Origin: Sphingomonas sp. 67-36
GTDB lineage: Bacteria; Pseudomonadota; Alphaproteobacteria; Sphingomonadales; Sphingomonadaceae
Direction of reading: 5' to 3'
DNA length: 64,000 nucleotides
Assembly: GCA_001897375.1 (NCBI GenBank)
Contig: MKSU01000014.1
Span: 1-64,000 of the forward strand
A model generated the notes under the pieces. That model searched no databases. It was not told the origin of the DNA and was given only the letters and a program-made list of their open reading frames with translations. Below, piece after piece: positions 50,043-61,812 of the stretch; position 1 is the first letter of the stretch, and each line of letters opens with the position of its first letter. Made by a program: the position numbers and the translations under genes.

Positions 50043-51002
50043 ATGATCGACGCGCTCGAAATCTTCCGTGCCCTTGCCGATTCGTCGCGGCTGCGCATCC
50101 TGCGCCTGCTGCGCACGATGGAGCTTTCCGTGGGCGAGCTGGCGCAGGTGCTGGGGCAGAGCCAGCCGCGCGTCTCCCGCCATGTGAAAATCCTGTGTGA
50201 CGCCGGGCTGGCCGAGCGGCGCAAGGAAGGAAGCTGGGTGTTCGTCGCGCTCGGCCCGGCGGAGGCGGTGGCCCCGGTCGCGGCGGCGCTGGACGGCTGG
50301 GAAGCGGCGGCGCCTGACCGGCAGGCGGCGGCCGACGTGGCGCGGCTGGCGGCGGTGCGCGCCGATCGCGCGGCATCGGCGGCGGCGTGGTTCGAGACCA
50401 ATGCCGGCCAATGGGACGCGATCCGCTCACTCCATGTCGCCGAGGAGCAGGTGGAGGCGGCGATGCTCGCCGCGCTCGGCGACGCGCCGGTCGGGCGGCT
50501 GATCGACATCGGCACCGGCACCGGGCGGATGATCGAGCTGTTCGCGCCGCGCGCCCACACCGCGCTGGGCATCGACCGCAGTTCGGAGATGCTGCGCCTC
50601 GCCCGCGCCAAGCTGGGCGAGCAGGGGCTGGCCAATGTCGAGCTGCGGCAGGCCGATCTCTATGCGCTGCCGATGGGCGACGGCGAGGCGGACGTGGCGA
50701 TCATCCATCACGTCCTGCACTTCGCGCAGCAGCCGGGCGCGGCGATCGTCGAGGCGGCGCGGGTGCTCGCGCCCGGCGGACGGCTGCTGATCGCGGACTT
50801 CGCGCCGCACGACCGCGAGGAATTGCGCGCGCAGGACGCGCACACCCGGCTCGGCTTCTCCGACGCGCAGATCGAGCGGTGGTTCGCCGCCGCCGGGCTG
50901 ACGCTGGCGAAGGTGGAGACGCTGGCGGGAGGAGAACTGACGGTGAAATTGTGGCTCGGCGTCCGGCAGGGCGCGGCGCTCAGAGAGGTGAAGGCGGCAT
51001 GA
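50043..51002 (+). CDS. ArsR-family regulator fused to a SAM-dependent methyltransferase (SahR-like)
   Basis: A 319-residue two-domain protein. Residues 1-90 are an ArsR winged helix: IFRALADSSRLRILRLLRTM, then VLGQSQPRVSRHVKILCDAG and RKEGSWVFVAL. Residues about 110-310 are a methyltransferase fold with LIDIGTGTGRMIELFAPRAH, VALGIDRSSEML-type segment, and DVAIIHHVLHF, VLAPGGRLLIADFAP. The SAM domain probably senses SAM or S-adenosylhomocysteine. SahR regulators of the SAM cycle are known; here the gene leads metF and split metH, with a palindrome at its own promoter, so feedback control of the operon is likely. The stop overlaps the metF start (ATGA). Confidence 0.9.
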   Translation: MIDALEIFRALADSSRLRILRLLRTMELSVGELAQVLGQSQPRVSRHVKILCDAGLAERRKEGSWVFVALGPAEAVAPVAAALDGWEAAAPDRQAAADVARLAAVRADRAASAAAWFETNAGQWDAIRSLHVAEEQVEAAMLAALGDAPVGRLIDIGTGTGRMIELFAPRAHTALGIDRSSEMLRLARAKLGEQGLANVELRQADLYALPMGDGEADVAIIHHVLHFAQQPGAAIVEAARVLAPGGRLLIADFAPHDREELRAQDAHTRLGFSDAQIERWFAAAGLTLAKVETLAGGELTVKLWLGVRQGAALREVKAA

Positions 51003-51940
51003 CCCTGTCACTCAATCAGATGGAGGAGGCGCGCCGCGCGCTCGACGCGCCGCTCTATGCCGACGTGGCGGGCGATATCGACGTGAGCTTCGAATTCTTC
51101 CCGCCGAAGACGGAGAAGATGGAGGAGACGCTGTGGCATTCGATCGGCACGCTCGCGCCGCTCGCGCCGCGCTTCGTCTCGGTCACTTATGGCGCGGGCG
51201 GATCGACCCGCGAGCGCACCCACGCCACCGTGGCCCGCATCGCGCGCGAGACGGCGATCCCGGCCGCCGCGCACCTCACCTGCGTCGAGGCGACGCGCGA
51301 GGAAATCGACGCAGTGGCGCGCGAATATTGGGCGGCTGGCGTGCGGCATATCGTCGCGCTGCGCGGCGATCCGCCGGTGCAGGGCGCGCGTTATCAGGCG
51401 CATCCGGGCGGTTATGAGAATGCCGCCGCCCTGGTCGAGGGGCTGCGGCGGCTGCATCCGTTCGAGCTGTCGGTCGCGGCCTATCCCGAGAGCCACCCGG
51501 ATTCGGCCGACGCCGCCGCCGATCTCGACAACCTCAAGCGCAAGATCGACGCCGGCGCGACACGCGCGGTCACGCAATTCTTCTTCGAGCCGGAGACGTT
51601 CTTCCGCTTTCGCGATCGCGTCGCGGCGGCGGGGATCGCGGCGGAGGTGGTGCCGGGAATCATGCCCGTCTCCAATTTTGCCGCCGTGCAGCGGATGAGC
51701 GCGATGTGCGGCACCGCCGTCCCGCCGTGGATGGGCCGGCTGTTCGAGGGGCTGGACGACCTGCCCGACGCACGCCAGCTCGTCGCCGCGACGCTGACGG
51801 CGGAGCTTTGCCGCAAGCTCTATGCGGGCGGGGTGAAGCAGTTCCACTTCTACACGCTGAACCGCGCCGAACTGTCCTTCGCGATCTGTCACCTGCTGGG
51901 GCTGCGCGCGAGGAACGGCGCGCAAGCCGTTGCGGCATAA
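50999..51940 (+). CDS. metF: Methylenetetrahydrofolate reductase
   Basis: A 313-residue FAD enzyme that makes 5-methyl-THF for methionine synthase. Motifs: DIDVSFEFFPPKTEKMEETL (Glu of the active site), FVSVTYGAGGSTRERT, AHLTCVEATREEIDAVAREY, IVALRGDPP, YPESHPDSADAAADLDNLKR, ATRAVTQFFFEPETF and VPGIMPVSNFAAVQRMSAMC. The ATG is chosen because it overlaps the regulator stop as ATGA and matches family length; a longer upstream frame is a shadow of the regulator. Followed 9 bases later by metH part 1. Confidence 0.95.
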   Translation: MTLSLNQMEEARRALDAPLYADVAGDIDVSFEFFPPKTEKMEETLWHSIGTLAPLAPRFVSVTYGAGGSTRERTHATVARIARETAIPAAAHLTCVEATREEIDAVAREYWAAGVRHIVALRGDPPVQGARYQAHPGGYENAAALVEGLRRLHPFELSVAAYPESHPDSADAAADLDNLKRKIDAGATRAVTQFFFEPETFFRFRDRVAAAGIAAEVVPGIMPVSNFAAVQRMSAMCGTAVPPWMGRLFEGLDDLPDARQLVAATLTAELCRKLYAGGVKQFHFYTLNRAELSFAICHLLGLRARNGAQAVAA

Positions 51941-51949
51941 GGACTGGTC

Positions 51950-52996
51950 ATGAGCGTTCGCGATATCTTCAACGCCGAGGCTGCAAAGCGTATCCTCATC
52001 ACCGACGGGGCGTTCGGCACCGAGATACAGGGCTGGAAGCTCGCCGAGGCGGACTATGCCGGCGCGCTCGGCCTGTCGCGCGACCAGAAGGGCAACAACG
52101 ACATCCTCGCGCTGACGAAGCCCGAGGTGCCCGAATCGATCCATCGCGCCTATTTCGAGGCGGGGGCGGATATCGCGGAGACCAATACCTTCTCCGCCAA
52201 CCGCATCAGCCAGGCCGATTACGGCGCCGAGCATCTGGTGCGCGAGATCAATGTGGAAAGCGCGAGGATGGCGCGCCGCGTCGCCGACGAATTTCAAGCG
52301 AAGGATGGCCGCCCGCGCTTCGTCGCCGGGGCGATCGGGCCGACCAACAAGACGCTGTCGCTCAGCCCTGACGTGAACGACCCCGGCTATCGCGAGATCG
52401 ACTTCGATTATCTGAAGCAGGTCTATCGCGAGCAGATCGACGCCCTGGTCGAGGGTGGCGTGGATTTCGTGCTGATCGAGACGGTGTTCGACACGCTCAA
52501 CGCCAAGGCCGGCGTCATGGCCGCGATCGAGGCGGGGGGGGCGCTGGGCGGCGACCTGCCGATCATGCTGTCGATGACGCTGACCGATCTTTCCGGGCGC
52601 AACCTCTCCGGCCATACGGTCGAGGCCTTCTGGCACGCGGTGCGCCATGCGAAACCGATCACGATCGGGCTGAACTGCTCGTTCGGCGCGGAGCAATTGC
52701 GCCCGCACGTCAAGGCGCTGAGCGAGATCGCCGACACGCTCATCATGGTCTATCCCAATGCCGGGCTGCCCAACGAGCTTGGCGCCTATGACGAGGAGCC
52801 GCCGACCACCGCCGCCCTTGTCGGCGAATGGGCGCGCGCAGGGCAGGTCAACGTGCTCGGCGGCTGCTGCGGCTCGACGCCGGCGCATATCAGGGCGATC
52901 GCGGATGCCGTCGCCGGGTTGCCGCCGCGCGCGCTGCCGACCCCGCCGGTGCGGACGCGGCTGGCCGGGCTGGAGCCGTTCACGATGGCGGGCTGA
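51950..52996 (+). CDS. metH: Methionine synthase part 1: homocysteine-binding S-methyltransferase domain
   Basis: A 348-residue protein equal to the N-terminal module of cobalamin-dependent MetH. ILITDGAFGTEIQGWKLAEA; NTFSANRISQADYGAEHLV; FVAGAIGPTNKTLSLSPDVN; EGGVDFVLIETVFDTLNAKA; zinc Cys in ITIGLNCSFGAEQLRPHVKA and the CC of VLGGCCGSTPAHIRA. It binds zinc and homocysteine. It lacks the folate, B12 and activation domains, which are encoded by the next gene; the stop at 52996 separates the two cleanly, so the enzyme is split, not broken. Confidence 0.93.
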   Translation: MSVRDIFNAEAAKRILITDGAFGTEIQGWKLAEADYAGALGLSRDQKGNNDILALTKPEVPESIHRAYFEAGADIAETNTFSANRISQADYGAEHLVREINVESARMARRVADEFQAKDGRPRFVAGAIGPTNKTLSLSPDVNDPGYREIDFDYLKQVYREQIDALVEGGVDFVLIETVFDTLNAKAGVMAAIEAGGALGGDLPIMLSMTLTDLSGRNLSGHTVEAFWHAVRHAKPITIGLNCSFGAEQLRPHVKALSEIADTLIMVYPNAGLPNELGAYDEEPPTTAALVGEWARAGQVNVLGGCCGSTPAHIRAIADAVAGLPPRALPTPPVRTRLAGLEPFTMAG

Positions 52997-53047
52997 CTGC
53001 CCGCCGCCGTGACACGCCCAGCCCAAACGGAATCGAATCGACCGCTC

Positions 53048-55705
<2,658 letters not shown>

Positions 55706-55714
55706 GGGAGGGGG

Positions 55715-56410
55715 CTAGATCAGCCCTTTCGAGCGCAGGCTGACATGGCCCTGCGCGCCGATCACGATATGGTCGTGGACGGCGATGCCCAGCCCCCTCG
55801 CCGCATCGGCGATCGCGCGGGTGATGTCGATGTCCGCCCGGCTCGGCGAGGGATCGCCCGAGGGGTGGTTGTGGACGAGGATGATCGCCGCCGAGCCGAG
55901 ATCGATCGCGCGGCGGATCACTTCGCGGACGTGAACGGGCGCCTGATCGATCGAGCCTTCGCTCATCACCTCGTCGCGGATCAGCATGTTGCGCGTGTTG
56001 AGGTGAAGCACGCGGAAACGCTCGATGACGTGATGCGCCATGTCGGCATGGAGATAGTCGAGCAGCGCCTGCCAGTTCGCCAGCACCGGCCGCGCCGCCA
56101 CCTCGCCGTGGAGCAGGCGGAGCGCGGCGGCATGGGCGATCTTGATCGCGGCGGCGGATGTCTCGCCCATGCCGGGCACGCGCGTCAGCGCCTCCGCATC
56201 GGCGGTCAGCAGCCCGCCGATCCCGCCGAACTCGCGCAGCAACGCCTTGGCGAGCGGCTTGGTGTCGCGGCGGGGGATGGCGAGGGTGAGGAGATATTCG
56301 ATCAGTTCATGATCCAGCAGCGCGTCGCCCCCGCCGCGCGCGAGCAGCCGCTGGCGCAATCGCGCGCGATGGCCGGTGGCATCGGAGGAAGGTGGGTCGC
56401 CATCGGCCAT
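55715..56410 (-). CDS. radC: RadC/JAB-domain protein (YeeS family)
   Basis: A 231-residue protein. The N-terminal HhH segment (LLTADAEALTRVPGMGETSA) is followed by the RadC JAMM domain: VLHLNTRNMLIRDEVMSEGS, HVREVIRRAIDLGSAAIILV and HNHPSGDPSPSRADIDIT, with the HxH, Ser and Asp that bind zinc in JAB peptidases. The name is historical; a DNA-repair role is not established. ATG 56410 is chosen over ATG 56443, which has no conserved extra sequence. Convergent with metH part 2, 9 bases apart. Confidence 0.92.
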   Translation of the reverse strand: MADGDPPSSDATGHRARLRQRLLARGGGDALLDHELIEYLLTLAIPRRDTKPLAKALLREFGGIGGLLTADAEALTRVPGMGETSAAAIKIAHAAALRLLHGEVAARPVLANWQALLDYLHADMAHHVIERFRVLHLNTRNMLIRDEVMSEGSIDQAPVHVREVIRRAIDLGSAAIILVHNHPSGDPSPSRADIDITRAIADAARGLGIAVHDHIVIGAQGHVSLRSKGLI

Positions 56411-56472
56411 CGCGGCGGAGCGTAAGGCGGCGCACGGCTCCATGCAATTGCACGCGCGTTGTATCGGTGGCT

Positions 56473-59400
56473 ATGAATCGAACATCGAACGAATGGAAAG
56501 GGTTGCGCGCGGCGGTGAAGGAGGAAGGTGAAACGCCGCGTCCTCGCCGCCGGAAGGGCCGTATCGGGGTCGCGCTCGGGGCGACCGCCGTCGCGGCGCT
56601 CGGCGCGCTGTGGCTGGAGCGCGTGCCGATCGCGACCGGCTTCATCGATCGCGAACTGGGCCGCAGCGGGGTCGCCGCGCGCTATCGTATCGCCGGTCTC
56701 GGGCTGGGGCGGCAGCGGCTGACGAACGTGGTGATCGGCGACCCGGCCGATCCCGATCTCGTCGCCGACTGGCTGGAGACGCGGATCGACCTGGGGGCGA
56801 CCGGCCCCTATCTCGCCGCCGTGCGCGCCGGCCATGTCCGGGCGCGGGCGCGGCTGGTGGACGGCAAGCTCTCACTTGGCGCGATCGACCGGCTGCTGCC
56901 GGCCTCGACCGGCGGGAAATTCGCGCTCCCCGCGCTCGACTTAAGGGTGGAGGACGCGCGGATACGCCTTGAGACGCCTTATGGCGTGATAGGGATGAAA
57001 ATCAGCGGAAAAGGTTTTCTCGATAATGGGTTCAGCGGAACAATTGCCGCGCTGAGCGAGAAGGTGACGGTGGCCGGCTGCACGGCCGCCCGTCCCACCA
57101 CCTTCCTCAAGGTGGCGATCGGGCGCGCGGGGCCGCAACTCAGTGGGCCGGTGCGCTTGGCCGAGGCGCGCTGCGGCGATGCCGTAGCGAGGAATGCGCG
57201 CGTCAATCTCGACATGTTGCTCGGCCCTTCGCTCGATCGCTGGTCGGGCCGCGCCGCGCTTGCCGTGGGCGCGGTCGGCGGCGGTGGCGCGCGGGCGGCC
57301 GATATGGGCGGAACGATCGACTTCGCCGGCAATGCGCGCCGGACCGAGGGGCGGGCGGATATCGCCGGTGGCGTGTTCGCGCTGCCGGGCGCGGTGGGCG
57401 AGCGGATCGGCTTTCGCGGCAAATGGCGGTTGATCGAGGGCCGGCCGATCGTCGCCGGAACGATGCGCGCGACTGGCGTGGCGCTCGACCAGCGGTTGCG
57501 CGGTCGCGTCGCCGGCAGCGTGGCGGGGACGGCGGGCACGCCGCTCGGCCCGATCGCGCGCGGGCTGGCGGCGGCGGCGGATCGCGCCGCGCGGCGCTTC
57601 GATGTGACGGCGCAGGCGGGTGTCACAAGCGGCGGCCTGCTCGCGCTCTCCAGCCTCGCCGCTACGGCTGCGAGCGGTGCGCGGCTGACGCTGGGCGAGG
57701 GGAGCGGCATCGCGCTCGGCGATCCCGCCGGCCCGCGCATCGACGGCACGGCGATGCTCTCCGGCGGTGGCTTCCCGGCGACGCGGATCGCGGTGCGGCA
57801 GCGCGCCGCCGGTGCCCCGATCGCCGGTTCGGCGACGATCGCTCCCTATGAAACCGGCGGCGCGCGGCTGTCGCTGTCGCCGGTGACGTTCGCGCGGACC
57901 GCGCGCGGGGCGATCTCGCTCCGGACGACGGCGGCATTGTCCGGTCCGCTCGGCGACGGGCGGGTGGAGAATCTGCACCTGCCGTTGCTCGCGACGATCG
58001 GCGCGGGCGGCGTAGCGCTCAACCCGGCCTGCACCCCGCTGGCCTTCGATCGACTCGCTGCCGGCGGTCTCACGCTGCGCCCGGCGCGGCTGACCTTGTG
58101 CCCGACCGGCGCGGCGCTGTTCCGGGCGACCGGCAAGGGGATCGACTATGGCGCGCGAATCGCCGCCCCGCGCCTTGAGGGGGCGATCGGCTCCAGCCCG
58201 CTCACGCTAGCCGCCGATGCGCTGACCGCGCGGGCCGGGGGCTTCTCCGCGACCGGCGTGAAGGCCCGGATCGGGCAGGAGGGGCAGCAGACGCGGCTCG
58301 ATTTCGCGACGCTCGACGGCGGTTTCGGCGCTGGTCGCGTCTCCGGCGCTTTCTCCGGCGGCGCGGGGCGGATCGGCGCCGTCCCGCTGCTGCTCGGCGA
58401 GGCGGCCGGCCGCTGGCGGTTCGCCGGCGCGGCGCTAGACGTTAACGGCGGGCTGACGGTGAGCGACGCCGCGCCTGCTCCGCGCTTCCGTCCGCTCGCC
58501 GGGAGCGACGTCACGTTGCGGCTCGCCGATGGGGTCATCACCGCCGGTGGCGCGTTGCGCGAGCCGAAGAAGGGGGTGAAGGTCGCGGACGTCACGATCC
58601 GCCACGCGCTCGGCAGCGGCGCGGGCGAGGCGCGACTCGCCGTGCCCGGCATCACCTTCGGCAAGGAGTTCCAGCCGGACGAACTGACCCCGCTCACTTA
58701 CGGCGTGATCGCGGACGTGAACGGCACGGTGAGCGGCGAGGGCGATATCCGCTGGGGCGCGGCGGGCGTCACCTCCGCCGGCACCTTCCGCACCGCCGGA
58801 ACGGACCTCGCCGCCGCCTTCGGCCCCGTCACAGGGTTGAAGGGGGAGATCCGCTTCACCGACCTGCTCGCGCTGGAAAGCGCGCCGGGGCAGGTGGCGA
58901 CGGTCGCCTCGATCAACCCCGGCGTGCCGGTGAACGACGGGCGAATCACCTATCAGACGCTCGCGGGCACCCGCATCCGCATCGAGGGCGCGCGCTGGCC
59001 GTTCGCTGGCGGGGAACTGACGCTCGACCCCTCGCTGCTCGATTTCTCCGCGCCGGAGATCCATCGCCTCACCTTCCGCGTGAAGGGCGCGGAAGCGGCG
59101 CAATTCCTCCAGCAATTCGATTTCAAGAACCTCGATGCGACCGGCACGTTCGACGGCGTGCTGCCGATCGCCTTCGACCAGTCCGGCGGCCGGATCGAGG
59201 GCGGGCATCTGGTGGTGCGCGACGGCGGCGGAAGCATCGCCTATGTCGGGGAGTTGACCGAGAAGGATCTTGGCACCTGGGGCAATATTGCGTTCCAGGC
59301 GCTGAAATCCTTGCGCTACAAGAGCCTCGACATCGTGATGAACGGCCCGCTCGCCGGGGAGATGGTGACGGAAGTGCGCTTTGCCGGCGTATCGCAGGGC

Positions 59401-59625
59401 GAAGGCGCGAAATCTAACTTCCTCGTGCGCCGGCTCCAGAAGCTGCCGTTCGTATTCAACGTCCGCATCAAGGCGCCCTTCCGCGGGCTGCTCGATTCGG
59501 TCGCTTCCTTCTACGATCCCAGCCGGCTGATCGAACGCAACCTGCCGACCCTGCTGGAGGAGCAGCAGAAGCGCGGCAAGCCGCCCGCGCCCGTTCAGCC
59601 CACCGCAAGCGAGAAAATGCCATGA
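56473..59625 (+). CDS. ydbH: YdbH-family AsmA-like intermembrane lipid-transport protein
   Basis: A 1050-residue inner-membrane-anchored periplasmic protein. N-terminal helix at about residues 30-47 (IGVALGATAVAALGALWLER); the rest is long beta-rich repeats (Gly/Ala/Arg-rich, many GxxA and LxxxL pairs), with the YdbH/YhdP-like C-terminal region containing VKGAEAAQFLQQFDFKNLDA, TGTFDGVLPIAFDQSGGRIE and LRYKSLDIVMNGPLAGEMVT. In Escherichia coli YdbH is one of three AsmA-like proteins bridging the envelope for phospholipid transport. ATG 56473 matches the cationic N-terminus. ATGA coupling to ynbE. Confidence 0.88.
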   Translation: MNRTSNEWKGLRAAVKEEGETPRPRRRKGRIGVALGATAVAALGALWLERVPIATGFIDRELGRSGVAARYRIAGLGLGRQRLTNVVIGDPADPDLVADWLETRIDLGATGPYLAAVRAGHVRARARLVDGKLSLGAIDRLLPASTGGKFALPALDLRVEDARIRLETPYGVIGMKISGKGFLDNGFSGTIAALSEKVTVAGCTAARPTTFLKVAIGRAGPQLSGPVRLAEARCGDAVARNARVNLDMLLGPSLDRWSGRAALAVGAVGGGGARAADMGGTIDFAGNARRTEGRADIAGGVFALPGAVGERIGFRGKWRLIEGRPIVAGTMRATGVALDQRLRGRVAGSVAGTAGTPLGPIARGLAAAADRAARRFDVTAQAGVTSGGLLALSSLAATAASGARLTLGEGSGIALGDPAGPRIDGTAMLSGGGFPATRIAVRQRAAGAPIAGSATIAPYETGGARLSLSPVTFARTARGAISLRTTAALSGPLGDGRVENLHLPLLATIGAGGVALNPACTPLAFDRLAAGGLTLRPARLTLCPTGAALFRATGKGIDYGARIAAPRLEGAIGSSPLTLAADALTARAGGFSATGVKARIGQEGQQTRLDFATLDGGFGAGRVSGAFSGGAGRIGAVPLLLGEAAGRWRFAGAALDVNGGLTVSDAAPAPRFRPLAGSDVTLRLADGVITAGGALREPKKGVKVADVTIRHALGSGAGEARLAVPGITFGKEFQPDELTPLTYGVIADVNGTVSGEGDIRWGAAGVTSAGTFRTAGTDLAAAFGPVTGLKGEIRFTDLLALESAPGQVATVASINPGVPVNDGRITYQTLAGTRIRIEGARWPFAGGELTLDPSLLDFSAPEIHRLTFRVKGAEAAQFLQQFDFKNLDATGTFDGVLPIAFDQSGGRIEGGHLVVRDGGGSIAYVGELTEKDLGTWGNIAFQALKSLRYKSLDIVMNGPLAGEMVTEVRFAGVSQGEGAKSNFLVRRLQKLPFVFNVRIKAPFRGLLDSVASFYDPSRLIERNLPTLLEEQQKRGKPPAPVQPTASEKMP

Positions 59626-59846
59626 GGACGATGGAATTGACGAAGCACGAAAGGCGCGCGACCCTAGACACGATGCGACGAGCGACGATGATCCTGCTGG
59701 CAGGCGGCACGGCGGCGTGCGTCAACGTCACCGCGCCGGACAAGCCGATCGTCATCAATCTCAACATCAACGTGACGCAGGAAGTGGTATATCGCCTCGA
59801 CAGCGACGCGAAATCGCTGATCAAGCAGAATCCGGGGATTTTCTGA
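59622..59846 (+). CDS. ynbE: YnbE-family lipoprotein
   Basis: A 74-residue lipoprotein. The conserved tail PDKPIVINLNINVTQEVVYR and DSDAKSLIKQNPGIF is the YnbE signature. The signal part is RRATMILLAGGTAAC, with the lipidated Cys at residue 33 from this start (TAAC at the lipobox). ATG 59622 overlaps the ydbH stop; an ATG at 59673 would give a more normal, shorter leader (57 residues). YnbE partners YdbH at the outer membrane. Confidence 0.85.
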   Translation: MRTMELTKHERRATLDTMRRATMILLAGGTAACVNVTAPDKPIVINLNINVTQEVVYRLDSDAKSLIKQNPGIF

Positions 59847-59848
59847 CC

Positions 59849-60229
59849 ATGACGAACAAGGCTTTGCTGATGGTTGCCGGCGCGGTGGCTCTCGCCGGCC
59901 TTTCCGCCACCGCCTTCGCGCAGCGCGACCCGGCCTATGCCGCCGCGCGCGCCGAAGGGAAGGTGGGCGAGCAGCCGGACGGCTATCTCGGCATCGTCGG
60001 CGCGCCGACGCCGGAGCTGCGCGCGCTGGTCAATTCGATCAACATCCAGCGCAAGGCCGCCTATACGCAGAAGGCGCAGGCGGCCGGCGCGACGGTGGAA
60101 CAGATGGCCTTCACCTCCGGCTGCAACCTGATCCTCCAATTGTCGCCGGGCGAGAAATACAAGACGCCGGGCGGCATGTGGGAGACGCGTGGGGCCAGCG
60201 CGCCGCAACGCGATTCGCGCTGTATCTGA
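59849..60229 (+). CDS. ydbL: YdbL-family periplasmic protein
   Basis: A 126-residue exported protein. Signal MTNKALLMVAGAVALAGLSA ending TAFAQ. The core GYLGIVGAPTPELRALVNSI and NIQRKAAYTQKAQAAGATVE, then MAFTSGCNLILQLSPGEKY, is DUF1318/YdbL. It accompanies ydbH and ynbE and is thought to be a chaperone-like factor for the YdbH-YnbE bridge. ATG 59849 lies 2 bases after the ynbE stop. Confidence 0.86.
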   Translation: MTNKALLMVAGAVALAGLSATAFAQRDPAYAAARAEGKVGEQPDGYLGIVGAPTPELRALVNSINIQRKAAYTQKAQAAGATVEQMAFTSGCNLILQLSPGEKYKTPGGMWETRGASAPQRDSRCI

Positions 60230-60295
60230 TTCGAGGTGGTGGCGCGAGAAGGGGCGCCCCCGAATATCCGACCGTTACCGGAGGGTGACGAAGAG

Positions 60296-60324
60296 TTGAC
60301 ACCCCCGGACCCCCCGGCTAACCG
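60296..60324 (+). promoter_or_regulatory. Putative promoter of the atp (Fo) operon
   Basis: TTGACA (60296-60301), 17-bp spacer, TAACCG (60319-60324), 66 bases before atpI. Confidence 0.45.
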
Positions 60325-60389
60325 GACCCGGCCTTGGCGGGCTCGCCTTTCGGCCTGACAGCGCCTGTCCGTCGCACGGGAGAGCGCGA

Positions 60390-60704
60390 ATGGCCGAAAA
60401 CGAGTCCGGACCGGAAACCCTCGGCGAAGACGCGCGCCTCAAGTCGCTCGATGAGCGGCTGCAGGCGGCGCGGAAGGACGAGGCGCTTCGGGCAGGCGCG
60501 GGCAAAGCGGCGGACGATGCGGGGTATCGCCTCGGCAATCGCGTGCTCGCGGAGCTTGTGGGGGGAATGGCGGGCGGCGCCCTGATCGGTTGGGTGATCG
60601 ATCGGTTCGCCGGCACTTCTCCCTGGGCCCTGTTGGTGATGCTCGCCCTCGGGACGGTCGTCGCCTTCAGGAACATCATTCGGATTTCACAGCGCCCGAA
60701 GTGA
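60390..60704 (+). CDS. atpI: ATP synthase subunit I (AtpI)
   Basis: A 104-residue assembly factor. The N-terminal half is charged (ARLKSLDERLQAARKDEALR); two C-terminal helices (VLAELVGGMAGGALIGWVID and ALLVMLALGTVVAFRNI) are typical of alphaproteobacterial AtpI, which helps assemble the c-ring. GGGAGA precedes the ATG. The stop codon lies in the loop of a hairpin. Confidence 0.9.
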   Translation: MAENESGPETLGEDARLKSLDERLQAARKDEALRAGAGKAADDAGYRLGNRVLAELVGGMAGGALIGWVIDRFAGTSPWALLVMLALGTVVAFRNIIRISQRPK

Positions 60705-60719
60705 CTTCGGGCGCTTTGT
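60691..60719 (+). terminator. Hairpin enclosing the atpI stop codon, between atpI and atpB
   Basis: AGCGCCCGAAG / CTTCGGGCGCT, perfect 11-bp stem with loop TGA, the atpI stop codon (60702-60704). TTGTT follows. Terminator, attenuator or RNA-processing element. Confidence 0.7.
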
Positions 60720-60735
60720 TCAAGGATTGAGCGAA

Positions 60736-61521
60736 GTGGCAGCCGGCGGCAAGATCGATCCGATGCACCAGTTCCTGGTGGAACCGCTGTTCGGAACCCA
60801 GAACTGGTCGATCGCGGGCTACAACGTGGCCTTCACCAATTCGGCCGCGTGGATGTGCGTGGCGACGATCGCGCTGATCGCCTTCATGACGATGGGCACG
60901 CGCGGCGCGCTGATCCCCGGCCGCGGGCAGGTGATGGTGGAGGGCTTCGTCCGCTTCGTCGACAACATGCTGTCGGCGAACGTCGGGCCGGAGGGGAAGC
61001 GCTACGTCCCCTATATCTTCTCGCTGTTCATGTTCATCCTGTTCGCCAACGTGCTCGGCCTGCTGCCGCTCGGGCTATTCGGCATCCATCCGTTCACCTT
61101 CACCAGCCATTTCACGATCACCGGCGTGCTGGCGATCATGAGCTTCTCGATCGTGCTGATCGTCGGCTTCTGGCGGCATGGCCTGCATTTCTTCAGCCTG
61201 TTCGTGCCGCATGGCACGCCGGTGTGGCTGCTGCCGTTGATCCCGCTGATCGAGTTCGTCTCGTTCATGGTGCGCCCGTTCAGCCTCGGCCTGCGACTGT
61301 TCGTCGCGATGACGGCGGGTCACGTGCTGCTGAAGGTGCTGGCGGGCTTCATCATCAATTCCGGCACCGCCGGGATCGCGCCCGGCCTGTTCGTCGGCGT
61401 CCCCTCTTTCGTCCTGATGGTCGGCATCTCCGCGCTCGAGCTGCTGGTGGCCGGCATCCAGGCCTATGTCTTTGCGCTGCTGACCTCGCTGTATCTCAAC
61501 GACGCGGTCAACCTGCACTGA
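60736..61521 (+). CDS. atpB: ATP synthase subunit a
   Basis: A 261-residue Fo proton-channel subunit with five to six helices. The essential Arg lies in [40 protein letters not shown] is the last helix. GTG 60736 is chosen because AGGA (60723-60726) sits 9 bases upstream; a TTG at 60727 touches that Shine-Dalgarno and is unlikely. Confidence 0.94.
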   Translation: MAAGGKIDPMHQFLVEPLFGTQNWSIAGYNVAFTNSAAWMCVATIALIAFMTMGTRGALIPGRGQVMVEGFVRFVDNMLSANVGPEGKRYVPYIFSLFMFILFANVLGLLPLGLFGIHPFTFTSHFTITGVLAIMSFSIVLIVGFWRHGLHFFSLFVPHGTPVWLLPLIPLIEFVSFMVRPFSLGLRLFVAMTAGHVLLKVLAGFIINSGTAGIAPGLFVGVPSFVLMVGISALELLVAGIQAYVFALLTSLYLNDAVNLH

Positions 61522-61565
61522 GTTTTCCCAAGCGTTCCAACCCTTTCAACACTGGAGTTAAAACT

Positions 61566-61793
61566 ATGGATCCCGCAGCCGCCAAGCTCATCGGTGCCGG
61601 TCTCGCCGCGATCGGCGCCGGCATGGCCGCCATCGGCGTCGGCAATGTCTTCGGCTCGTTCCTCGAGGGCGCGCTGCGCAATCCGGGCGCGGCCGACGGC
61701 CAGCAGGGCCGCCTGTTCATCGGCTTCGCCGCCGCCGAGCTTCTCGGTCTGCTGTCGTTCGTCGTCGCGATGATCCTGATCTTCGTCGCGTAA
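61566..61793 (+). CDS. atpE: ATP synthase subunit c
   Basis: A 75-residue c-ring hairpin. First helix [20 protein letters not shown], polar loop [10 protein letters not shown], second helix with the ion-binding Glu in [20 protein letters not shown] lies upstream of the ATG. A hairpin follows 20 bases after the stop. Confidence 0.96.
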   Translation: MDPAAAKLIGAGLAAIGAGMAAIGVGNVFGSFLEGALRNPGAADGQQGRLFIGFAAAELLGLLSFVVAMILIFVA

Positions 61794-61812
61794 CGAAAAC
61801 GGCTTTTCCTTG

